In this document: positions 12,438-17,493 of the stretch, in pieces
Layout of the letters: every line of letters starts with the position of its first letter
Numbering within the stretch: the stretch's first letter is position 1
Translations under genes and position numbers: made by a program
NCBI GenBank assembly: GCA_050247895.1
Contig: JBFWTJ010000040.1
Coordinates: 1 to 17,493 of the forward strand
Source of the DNA: CAVPEW01 sp050247895
Lineage (GTDB): Bacteria; Actinomycetota; Acidimicrobiia; Acidimicrobiales; VFJN01
Length of the DNA stretch: 17,493 nucleotides
Direction of reading: 5' to 3'
The notes under the pieces: generated by a model
Database searches by the model: none
What the model was told of the DNA's origin: nothing
The model's input: the letters and a program-made list of their open reading frames with translations, nothing else

Positions 12438-13865
12438 TCAGAAGCTGCCCGAGCGGGACAGCCGGTAGGGCTCGGCGGACCGGTCGGAGCCCACCGCGGC
12501 GACCTCCACCCGCAGCGTGGTGCTGTCGTCACCGCCCCGGCGGGGCTCGGTGAGCCGCACCACCGCGGGCACGCCGTCGGCGGCCACGTCCTCGCCCCGC
12601 AGCTCGCCGTCGGGGCCCCGCACCCGCAGGCGCAGCGCCACGCCCTCCGGGCCCTCGAGGCGCACGGTGAGCCGGCCGTCGCCCAGGAGCTGGAAGCGGT
12701 CCTCGACCTCGAGCTCGAAGACGTCGACGTCGTCGGCGGGGACGATCGTCGCCTCCCGGTGGTCGACCAGGGCCGTGCCGTCGGGCAGGCCGTCGTCGTG
12801 GGCCTCGCAGCCGTTGGCGGGGATGGCGTCGTAGTCGGCGAACCCGTCCAGGCAGGTCCGCCCGTTGGTGCCCGTCGCCGGGCGGGCCTGCCCGCACCGC
12901 TGGTAGGGCAGGTCCTGGCACGACGGGACGTCGGGCCCGTCGGCCCGGGCGTCGGCCCGGTCGAGCACCGCGGCGGCGCCGAACCCGATCCCCAGCGCGG
13001 CGACCAGTGCGGCGACCCCGGCGGCGACGGGCAGCGGGCGCAACCGCCGGCGGGCCCGGCCGGCCACGGCCCGGGCGCCGACCAGGGTGCCCTCGGGCCC
13101 GCCGACCAGCGCCGCGGCCGACGGCCGGTGCCGGGCCTCGGGCTCGAGCATGGCGGCGAGCCGGGCGCCGGTGGGGGCGGGGATCGAACGGGGCACCGGC
13201 CGGGTCCGGCCCTGGGCGGCTCGCACCATGAGCAGCTCGGGCGCGCCGCGCCCGTAGGGCCCCTCGCCGGTGGCGGCGAACAGGAGCGTGGCGCCGAGCG
13301 AGAACACGTCGCAGGGCGGCCCGACGTCCTCGCCCCGGGCCTGCTCGGGTGCCATGAACGCCGGTGTGCCCACGACGGTCCCCGTCGCGGTGAGGCCCCC
13401 GGTCAGGTCCCGCGAGGCCGCCACGCCGAAGTCGGCCAGGTGGGGCACGCCGTCGCCGTCGAAGAGCACGTTGCCCGGCTTGATGTCCCGGTGGACCACG
13501 CCGGCCCGGTGCGCGGCGGCGAGGCCGGACAGGAGCTGGTCGGCGAGCGCTTCGAGGTCGGGGCCGGCCAGGGCCCCCTGCTGGGCGACGCGGTCGGCGA
13601 GGGTCCCGCCGGTCAGGTAGGGCATGACGAGCACCAGCTCGTCGCCGTCCTCGAGGACGTCGAGGAGCCGCACGACGTTGGGGTGGTCCACCCTCGCCAG
13701 CACCTCGGCCTCCCGGGCCAGGCGCTGGCGGGCGCGGGCCAGGTCCCGTTCCGAGCCGTGCAGGGCGAGCCGCTTGAGGGCGACGCGGGCGCCGCCGGTG
13801 GTCCGGCCCAGGTCGACCACGCCCATCCCGCCGACGCCGATCCGGGCCAGCCGTTCGTACCGCAC
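12438..13865 (-). CDS. Transmembrane Ser/Thr protein kinase (PknB-type) with Cys-containing extracellular domain
   Basis: The 475-aa protein has an N-terminal Hanks-type kinase domain: Gly loop IGVGGMGVV (9-17), Lys31, alphaC Glu53, HRDIKPGN with catalytic Asp127, DFG at 145-147, and GTPAFMAPEQ. All key residues are intact, so it should be active. A single membrane segment at about 279-301 leads to an outside domain with four Cys (316, 324, 338, 353); CLDGFADYDAIPANGCE resembles repeats more familiar from myxobacterial surface proteins. The rest (about 365-475) is beta-rich, like a PPC-type sandwich. The start is GTG 13865, 7 nt after a TAGCGT box, which suggests a leaderless mRNA; longer open frames upstream run through the promoter region. 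The outside ligand and substrates are unknown. Confidence 0.9.
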   Translation of the reverse strand: MRYERLARIGVGGMGVVDLGRTTGGARVALKRLALHGSERDLARARQRLAREAEVLARVDHPNVVRLLDVLEDGDELVLVMPYLTGGTLADRVAQQGALAGPDLEALADQLLSGLAAAHRAGVVHRDIKPGNVLFDGDGVPHLADFGVAASRDLTGGLTATGTVVGTPAFMAPEQARGEDVGPPCDVFSLGATLLFAATGEGPYGRGAPELLMVRAAQGRTRPVPRSIPAPTGARLAAMLEPEARHRPSAAALVGGPEGTLVGARAVAGRARRRLRPLPVAAGVAALVAALGIGFGAAAVLDRADARADGPDVPSCQDLPYQRCGQARPATGTNGRTCLDGFADYDAIPANGCEAHDDGLPDGTALVDHREATIVPADDVDVFELEVEDRFQLLGDGRLTVRLEGPEGVALRLRVRGPDGELRGEDVAADGVPAVVRLTEPRRGGDDSTTLRVEVAAVGSDRSAEPYRLSRSGSF

Positions 13866-13872
13866 CCGCCCC

Positions 13873-13878
13873 ACGCTA
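13873..13878 (-). promoter_or_regulatory. Candidate -10 box (TAGCGT) for the kinase operon, leaderless geometry
   Basis: TAGCGT on the minus strand ends 7 nt before the kinase GTG at 13865; there is no Shine-Dalgarno site. Confidence 0.55.
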
Positions 13879-13967
13879 GAGGGCCGGCGCCCGGCCGCCC
13901 GCGGGGGCCACCGCCGGTCGCACCGATCTCGAAACGTCCACGACGCCTGCTCGTCACACCCCGGGGG

Positions 13968-13973
13968 TAACCT
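13968..13973 (+). promoter_or_regulatory. Candidate -10 box (TAACCT) for the 75-aa gene
   Basis: GGTAACCT ends 7 nt before the ATG at 13981, in the 115-bp divergent gap shared with the kinase. The same box would also serve a leadered mRNA beginning at the internal ATG 14008. Confidence 0.5.
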
Positions 13974-13980
13974 GTCGGAG

Positions 13981-14208
13981 ATGACGGAGGTGCGGGAGGT
14001 GCGGGAGATGCACGGAGCGGGCAACCACGACGACGGAGCGATCACCGACGCACTGCGGCTGATCGACGAGGGCTTGTCGGGCCTGCTGCACCGCGAGCTC
14101 ATGTCCACCGACGAGGTGTCCAACCTGTTGCTCGACGTGCGCTCGATGCTGACCTCGCTCAACGAGCAGGTCGAGGACGTCGACCAGGGCGAGCCCGTCG
14201 GCGCCTGA
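13981..14208 (+). CDS. Small acidic protein of unknown function (75 aa)
   Basis: No family is recognised. The product is soluble, acidic and predicted mostly helical (DALRLIDEGLSGLLHREL, then STDEVSNLLLDVRSMLTSLNEQ), with no signal or membrane segment. Codon use matches that of its neighbours. Two starts compete. ATG 13981 lies 7 nt after the TAACCT box and would be leaderless. In-frame ATG 14008 has GGAGG (13995-13999) at an ideal 8-nt spacing and would give 66 aa. The 27 bp between them are two GAGGTGCGG units and a variant. The gene is divergent from the kinase and ends 3 bp from the convergent DsbA-family stop. Confidence 0.65.
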   Translation: MTEVREVREMHGAGNHDDGAITDALRLIDEGLSGLLHRELMSTDEVSNLLLDVRSMLTSLNEQVEDVDQGEPVGA

Positions 14209-14211
14209 GGT

Positions 14212-14814
14212 TCAGCGCGGGATCGACGTGGCCTTGAGCTCGTTGAGCTCGGGCCAGCCCGTCACCAGGTCGACGATCCGCTCGATCGACCGCCGGGCGT
14301 GCCCGGCATCGTCGCCGGGTCGGTCCATCAGCCGCGCGAAGACGGCCCGGTCACCGGCGATGAAGGTCGGGACGCCCCACACGTCGTGCTGGGACGCCGC
14401 CGCTTCGTGCTCCTTGCGCACGGTGTCGAGCGCCGAGCCCGACGCCACGGTGGACAGGACCTCGTCGGCGTCCACCCCCGCACTGCGCAGGGCCGCGGCG
14501 ATCTGGTCGGCGTCGTCGAGCCGGCCGGCCTGGTCGTGGCGCAGCGAGAACAGCGCCCGGTGGGCGGCCAGGAAGTGCTCGGGGTCCCGGTCGCGGACCA
14601 CCACGCCGGCCTGGAGCGCGGTGAGGCCGCTGTCGTCGGCCGGGCGCTCCCAGATGTCGGTCTCGCCTTCCGCCACGTGGACCTGGCCCAGCGAGAACGG
14701 GACGAAGGTCACGTCCCAGTCGGCACCGGCCTCCAGGGCGGTCACCACGTGCTCGTGGACGTTGCGGGCGAAGGGGCAGCGGTAGTCCCAGGTCACCGAG
14801 AAGGCCAGCGGCAT
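14212..14814 (-). CDS. DsbA-family thioredoxin-fold protein (cytoplasmic, single active-site Cys)
   Basis: The 200-aa protein has a thioredoxin fold with the helical insertion of DsbA/FrnE/HCCA-isomerase-like proteins. The active-site motif is WDYRCPFA: Cys13 followed by Pro-Phe and then Ala, so the second Cys of CxxC is missing. The cis-Pro loop is present (DVWGVPTFIAGD). There is no signal peptide, so it should be cytoplasmic. A single active-site Cys suits monothiol chemistry with a low-molecular-weight thiol such as mycothiol, or an isomerase/transferase role; this is inference. The ATG at 14814 lacks a good Shine-Dalgarno site. It lies 41 bp downstream of the PAP2 gene on the same strand and is probably cotranscribed. 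Confidence 0.82.
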   Translation of the reverse strand: MPLAFSVTWDYRCPFARNVHEHVVTALEAGADWDVTFVPFSLGQVHVAEGETDIWERPADDSGLTALQAGVVVRDRDPEHFLAAHRALFSLRHDQAGRLDDADQIAAALRSAGVDADEVLSTVASGSALDTVRKEHEAAASQHDVWGVPTFIAGDRAVFARLMDRPGDDAGHARRSIERIVDLVTGWPELNELKATSIPR

Positions 14815-14855
14815 GACGAGGACAACCCGTGCCCCGGCGCCGGCATTCCGTGGCG

Positions 14856-15404
14856 TCAGCGGATCGGTGGCCAGAGGCGGTTCGCGGCCCGGGCCAGGGC
14901 CACGCCGAGCAGCGCCCCGGCCACGACGTCGGACGCGTGGTGGATCTTCACGTAGACCCGGCTCGACCCGACCAGGCCGGCGACGGCGTAGTAGACGGGC
15001 GCCAGCGGGTCGCCCGGGGCCAGGATCCCGGCCGCGGTGAGCGCCGAGCTGGCGTGGCCCGACGGGAAGCTGCTGGTGCGAGGGGTGCGCAGCCGGAACG
15101 GGCGGGGTTCCTCGGACTCCCACACCGGCCGGCCCCGACGGAACGCCGACTTGACCACGCCGTTCACCAGCGCCGACTCGACCCCGAGGATCACCGCCGC
15201 CCGCACGGCCGACTCGGGCCGCCGTCCCGGGCGCAGGGCCTGGGCCGTGCCCAGGAGGTGCCAGACCAGGGAGTGGTCGCCGAGCTCGGAGGCCAGGTAC
15301 ATGACCCGGTCGAGGCCCGGCCGGCTGCGCAGCCCGTCGACGTAGCGGTCGACCCGGGCGTCGAAGCGGGCCACGTGCCCCTTGAGCTGGCCGAGGAGGC
15401 TCAC
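14856..15404 (-). CDS. PAP2-family membrane phosphatase
   Basis: The 182-aa protein carries the three-part acid phosphatase signature: KSAFRRGRP (motif 1), the SSFPSGHASS segment (PSGH, motif 2) and SRVYVKIHHASDVVAG (SR-x5-H-x3-D, motif 3). Several hydrophobic segments surround these (for example LAPVYYAVAGLVG). It should dephosphorylate a lipid phosphate such as an undecaprenyl/decaprenyl or phosphatidate species at the membrane; the substrate is not determinable. Motif 1 is in a form also seen in phosphatases of actinobacterial decaprenyl-phospho-sugar pathways. The GTG at 15404 lies 9 nt after a TACCGT box. The nuclease gene ends 30 bp upstream and the DsbA-family gene follows. Confidence 0.88.
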   Translation of the reverse strand: MSLLGQLKGHVARFDARVDRYVDGLRSRPGLDRVMYLASELGDHSLVWHLLGTAQALRPGRRPESAVRAAVILGVESALVNGVVKSAFRRGRPVWESEEPRPFRLRTPRTSSFPSGHASSALTAAGILAPGDPLAPVYYAVAGLVGSSRVYVKIHHASDVVAGALLGVALARAANRLWPPIR

Positions 15405-15413
15405 GAGCCGGGC

Positions 15414-15419
15414 ACGGTA
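15414..15419 (-). promoter_or_regulatory. Candidate -10 box (TACCGT) for the PAP2 gene, leaderless geometry
   Basis: GGGTACCGT on the minus strand ends 9 nt before the GTG at 15404, in the 30-bp gap after the nuclease stop. It would allow PAP2-DsbA expression independent of the nuclease gene. Confidence 0.45.
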
Positions 15420-15434
15420 CCCGCTGGATCGCCC

Positions 15435-16265
15435 TCAGCCGACGGCGGTGGCCAGCTCGACCGGCGTCTCCGCCTCGATCCGGGGTGCTGCGGCGGGATC
15501 GCCGCCCCAGGCCGGGCACCAGGCCCGGAACCCGCACCACTCGCAGCGGCGGGACGGGTTGGGCCGGAAGTCCTCCCGCTCGCAGGCCCGCTCCACGGCC
15601 TTCCAGATGGCGCCGAGGCGCTGCTCGACGCCCCGGGTCGACCGGTCGTTGGGCACGGTGGTGATCGTGACCGGGTCGGCCAGGTGCAGCAGCCGGACCC
15701 GGGCCGGCCGCCGGCCGAACAGCCGCTCGCAGAGCAGCGAGTAGAAGGCCACCCCGGCCAGGCGCTTCTGCTCGTACTGGACGCCGGGTGCCCGGCCGGT
15801 CTTGTAGTCGGTGACGACCAGCTCGCCGTCGTCGTCGAGCTCGAGCCGGTCGATGATGCCCCGGAGCGCCACGCCCCCCACCTCGACCTGGAGCATGAGC
15901 TCGATCCCGATGGGGTGGACCCGGGTGGGGTCCTCCAGGGCGAAGTAGCCGTCGAGCAGGTCCTCGGCGTCGGCCCGCAGCGACGCCTGGCCCTCCTCGT
16001 CGAGCCCCAGCCCGGCCAGCTCGGGGTCCTCGGCCAGCGCGGCGTGGGCCTCGGCCAGGCAGACCGAGGCCCGGGCCCGGGTGCGCTGGTCGGGCTCGGC
16101 CAGCATCAGGCGTTCCAGCGCGGCGTGGACCAGCGTGCCCCTGGTCGCGGCGAGCGAGGGCGGCTCGGGGACCCGGTCGATGGCCGAGAAGCGGAAGGCC
16201 ATCGCGCAGTCCGTGAACGCCGTGACCTTCGAGGGCGACAGCGTGAGCGGCAACGGCAGGGCCAT
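15435..16265 (-). CDS. Cas4/RecB-like PD-(D/E)XK nuclease with a probable 4Fe-4S cluster
   Basis: The 276-aa protein is a stand-alone RecB-family nuclease. The catalytic residues are in order: His47 (RGTLVHAALERL), Asp139 (GIIDRLEL), Asp153 and Lys155 in TDYKTG, and YEQKRLAGVAFYSLL for the Q-x-x-x-Y helix region. Cys20 (FTDCAMAF) and Cys241, Cys244 and Cys250 (CEWCGFRAWC) match the split four-Cys iron-sulfur site of Cas4 and AddB. It probably acts as a DNA exonuclease. No CRISPR array or cas gene is near, so a repair/recombination role is more likely than adaptation. The ATG at 16265 is 6 nt after a TACGAT box. It is divergent from the NTF2-like gene. Confidence 0.9.
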   Translation of the reverse strand: MALPLPLTLSPSKVTAFTDCAMAFRFSAIDRVPEPPSLAATRGTLVHAALERLMLAEPDQRTRARASVCLAEAHAALAEDPELAGLGLDEEGQASLRADAEDLLDGYFALEDPTRVHPIGIELMLQVEVGGVALRGIIDRLELDDDGELVVTDYKTGRAPGVQYEQKRLAGVAFYSLLCERLFGRRPARVRLLHLADPVTITTVPNDRSTRGVEQRLGAIWKAVERACEREDFRPNPSRRCEWCGFRAWCPAWGGDPAAAPRIEAETPVELATAVG

Positions 16266-16271
16266 GCACGA

Positions 16272-16277
16272 ATCGTA
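16272..16277 (-). promoter_or_regulatory. Candidate -10 box (TACGAT) for the nuclease gene, leaderless geometry
   Basis: TACGAT on the minus strand ends 6 nt before the ATG at 16265. Confidence 0.5.
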
Positions 16278-16325
16278 CGCGGGGGGTGCGACAGCGCTGC
16301 GGGATCCGTCGGCGGGCCCGCCCGG

Positions 16326-16331
16326 TAGCGT
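16326..16331 (+). promoter_or_regulatory. Candidate -10 box (TAGCGT) for the NTF2-like gene, leaderless geometry
   Basis: CCGGTAGCGT ends 8 nt before the GTG at 16340. It shares the 74-bp divergent gap with the nuclease promoter. Confidence 0.5.
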
Positions 16332-16339
16332 GCCGGACC

Positions 16340-16759
16340 GTGCGGTCCCCCCACCCCGACGACGACCCGCCCGAGCTGGTCGGCGAGCTCGCCGCGGTGC
16401 AGGCCGCCAACGCCGCGTTCTACGCCGCCTTCGAGGCCCGTGACCTCGACGCCATGTCCGACGTGTGGGAGCACAGCGATCGCATCGCCTGCACCCACCC
16501 GGGGTGGCGGACCCTGCACGGCTGGGGTGCGGTGTCCGGCTCCTGGTTCGCCCTGCTCGGTGGCCCCCAGCATCTCCAGTTCATCCTCACCGCGGAGCGC
16601 ATCCACCTCGACGGGGACATGGCCTGGGTGACCGTGGACGAGAACCTGATCGGCGAGGGCATGGGCGGCACGGTGGCGGCCCTCAACCTGTTCGCCCGGA
16701 CCGGGGACGGCTGGCGCATGGTCGCCCACCACGGCTCGCCGGTCGGTCCCACCACCTGA
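16340..16759 (+). CDS. NTF2/SnoaL-like fold protein
   Basis: The 139-aa protein has a single NTF2-like cone: a first helix AANAAFYAAFEARDLDAMSDVW, split as AANAAFYAAFEARDL and DAMSDVW, then HSDRIACTHPGWRTLHGWGAVSGSWF (HPGW and GW.AV.GSW are hallmarks of the SnoaL_3/DUF4440-type group), and a beta-sheet end MAWVTVDENLI, LNLFARTGDGWRMVAHHGSP. Such proteins are small hydrolases, isomerases or binding proteins; nothing specific can be assigned. There is no signal peptide. The GTG at 16340 is chosen for its spacing to the TAGCGT box and because the open frame farther upstream has no good start. Confidence 0.85.
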   Translation: MRSPHPDDDPPELVGELAAVQAANAAFYAAFEARDLDAMSDVWEHSDRIACTHPGWRTLHGWGAVSGSWFALLGGPQHLQFILTAERIHLDGDMAWVTVDENLIGEGMGGTVAALNLFARTGDGWRMVAHHGSPVGPTT

Positions 16760-16785
16760 AGCTCGCCTGAAGGCCACGACGGGCG

Positions 16786-16801
16786 TCGCGCCGCGGCGCG
16801 A
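16786..16801. repeat. 16-bp perfect palindrome TCGCGCCGCGGCGCGA upstream of the receiver-domain gene
   Basis: The site is a perfect inverted repeat between the NTF2-like stop (16759) and the receiver-domain start (16840). It could be an operator for a dimeric regulator, or fold as a hairpin (6-bp stem, CGCG loop) that ends the upstream transcript. GC-rich palindromes also arise by chance in this DNA. Confidence 0.5.
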
Positions 16802-16826
16802 TGATCCCGCCGATCGGTCCTGCGGC

Positions 16827-16831
16827 GGAGG
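16827..16831 (+). promoter_or_regulatory. Shine-Dalgarno site for the receiver-domain gene
   Basis: GGAGG lies 8 nt before the ATG at 16840, which decides that start over the in-frame ATG at 16801. Confidence 0.75.
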
Positions 16832-16839
16832 TTTCGGGC

Positions 16840-17250
16840 ATGGGAGCGCACGTCATGGTCGTCACGGCCGACCTGGGCCTGGCCGAGCTCGTCATGCCGC
16901 AGCTGGCCAACCTCGGGGTGGTCGCGGTGCGGGCCCGCGACGTCGAGGACGCCCGCCAGCAGCTCGGTCCCGTCGAGGTCCTCGTCGTCGACTCGCTGCT
17001 CGAGGGCGGCCCCGAGCTGGCCTGGGAGACCCGGACCGAGGGCGAGCGCCACGTCGTGGTCATCGCCCCGGCCGAGGAGGCCCCCTCGTGGCGGACCGGC
17101 GAGGGGCTCGACGTGCTGGCCGAGCCCTTCAGCATCGTCGAGCTCGTCGCCGTTCTGCGTGCCGCCCTGGCCGCCCGGGCGGCACGCCTCGACAACGTGA
17201 TCGACCTGCGCGAGCGGACCGCGCCCGAGCCCTGGTGGGCCTCGAACTGA
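16840..17250 (+). CDS. Stand-alone receiver-domain-like (response regulator) protein with degenerate site
   Basis: The 136-aa protein folds like a CheY receiver: HVMVVTADLGLAELV (strand 1), VEVLVVDSLLEG with the phosphoacceptor-position Asp51, HVVVIAP (strand 4), and VLAEPFSIVELVAVLRAAL (strand 5/helix 5). The canonical acidic pair after strand 1 is reduced to TAD (Asp11), and the conserved Lys of the KPF motif is Glu95 (AEPF). These changes suggest a pseudo-receiver that may not be phosphorylated normally. There is no output domain; a short tail ends PEPWWASN. No histidine kinase gene is nearby. ATG 16840 has an ideal GGAGG. Confidence 0.75.
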   Translation: MGAHVMVVTADLGLAELVMPQLANLGVVAVRARDVEDARQQLGPVEVLVVDSLLEGGPELAWETRTEGERHVVVIAPAEEAPSWRTGEGLDVLAEPFSIVELVAVLRAALAARAARLDNVIDLRERTAPEPWWASN

Positions 17251-17260
17251 CCCTGCAGGG

Positions 17261-17278
17261 ACCCGCTGCGGCGCGGGT
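17261..17278. terminator. Candidate hairpin between convergent genes
   Basis: ACCCGC, a 6-nt loop TGCGGC and GCGGGT form a perfect 6-bp stem in the 34-bp gap between the receiver-domain gene and the convergent ABC ATPase gene. There is no T-tract, so termination is inferred only from position. Confidence 0.4.
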
Positions 17279-17284
17279 GGCCGC

Positions 17285-17493
17285 TCAGCCGGGAGGAGAG
17301 GTCCCGGCCGCGGGCCCGGGGAGCAGGAACACCGGGCCCTGCACGGTGACGTCCACCTCGTCGCCGACGCGGGGGAGCACGACCGAGGGCCAGCGGGCGT
17401 CGACCACCCGTCCGCCCAGGGCCAGGCGCACCGCGCCCTCGGACCCGTAGAACTGGACCTGCTCGACCCGGGCCCGGGCCCGGGCGTCCCCAC
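17285..17493 (-). CDS. ABC transporter ATP-binding protein, C-terminal TOBE end (partial)
   Basis: The minus-strand frame ending at TGA 17287-17285 encodes 68 residues without interruption from the window edge. ARVEQVQFYGSEGAVRLAL, the V.ARWPSVVLPRVGDEVDV segment and the closing TVQGPVFLLPGP form a TOBE-type domain: V-x-x-V-x-F-Y-G-x-E at the start and V-G-D-x-V-x-V before the last strand. This is the usual C-terminus of PotA/FbpC/CysA-like importer ATPases for polyamine, iron or sulfate. The ATPase domain and start lie outside the window, so the substrate is unknown. Other frames here have no such pattern. Confidence 0.65.
   Translation of the reverse strand, partial: GDARARARVEQVQFYGSEGAVRLALGGRVVDARWPSVVLPRVGDEVDVTVQGPVFLLPGPAAGTSPPG

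Noticed and set aside
11850..13970. Open plus-strand frame of about 700 codons opposite the kinase, small protein and glycosylase genes
   Set aside because: It is antisense to three well-supported genes; its translation is low-complexity Arg/Pro/Gly/Val with no motif, as expected of a complementary frame in very GC-rich DNA.
15435..16265. Cas4-like nuclease as a sign of a CRISPR system
   Set aside because: There is no repeat-spacer array and no other cas gene in the window; the protein fits solo RecB/AddB-type nucleases as well.

Overview
The window is uniformly very GC-rich DNA with dense, mostly GTG/ATG-initiated genes and G/C-ending codons. A mycothiol conjugate amidase, a luciferase-like (probably F420-dependent) oxidoreductase and TANNNT-type -10 boxes point to an actinobacterium. 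The mix of genes suits the class Acidimicrobiia (Iamia-like), but that placement is inference from general resemblance. I see no rRNA, tRNA, CRISPR array, insertion sequence, integrase or prophage gene, and no gap over 300 bp without a gene. It reads as ordinary chromosome.

Layout. 1-113 (-): N-terminus of a cut-off lipoprotein, divergent from 160-1404 (+), a protein with a duplicated PhoU + RCK_C (TrkA_C) unit. 4098-1422 (-): a tight operon of NfeD-like membrane protein, SPFH/band-7 protein and glutamate dehydrogenase. 4218-5377 (+): mca (mycothiol conjugate amidase) overlapping a small SCP2-like gene. 5767-5387 (-): cupredoxin-like lipoprotein. 5797-6651 (+): double GNAT acetyltransferase. 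8370-6642 (-): a run in which each gene overlaps the next by 4 bp: GlsB/YeaQ-like membrane protein, secreted thermonuclease-like lipoprotein, YdjC/ChbG-type deacetylase. A conserved-looking 60-codon gene lies upstream of this run (8600-8418).

8687-11406 (+): TesB-like thioesterase, LLM oxidoreductase and M15 peptidase lipoprotein. 13865-11387 (-): transmembrane Ser/Thr kinase, a 103-aa protein ending in a sliding-clamp-binding-like QLDLL motif, and a Mug-type mismatch DNA glycosylase. 13981-14208 (+): unknown 75-aa protein. 16265-14212 (-): Cas4/RecB-like PD-(D/E)XK nuclease, PAP2 phosphatase and DsbA-family protein. 16340-17250 (+): NTF2-like protein and an atypical receiver-domain protein. 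17493-17285 (-): C-terminal TOBE end of an ABC transporter ATPase.

Themes. At least nine genes that head transcripts, or could, have a TANNNT box ending only 6-10 nt before the start codon, the expected geometry of leaderless transcription. Operon-internal genes instead use Shine-Dalgarno sites or NTGA stop/start overlaps. The most interesting local items are a 22-bp tandem duplication that appears to have rewritten the thermonuclease C-terminus, and the clamp-motif protein coupled to a DNA glycosylase. No clearly new multi-gene defence or biosynthetic system was found.
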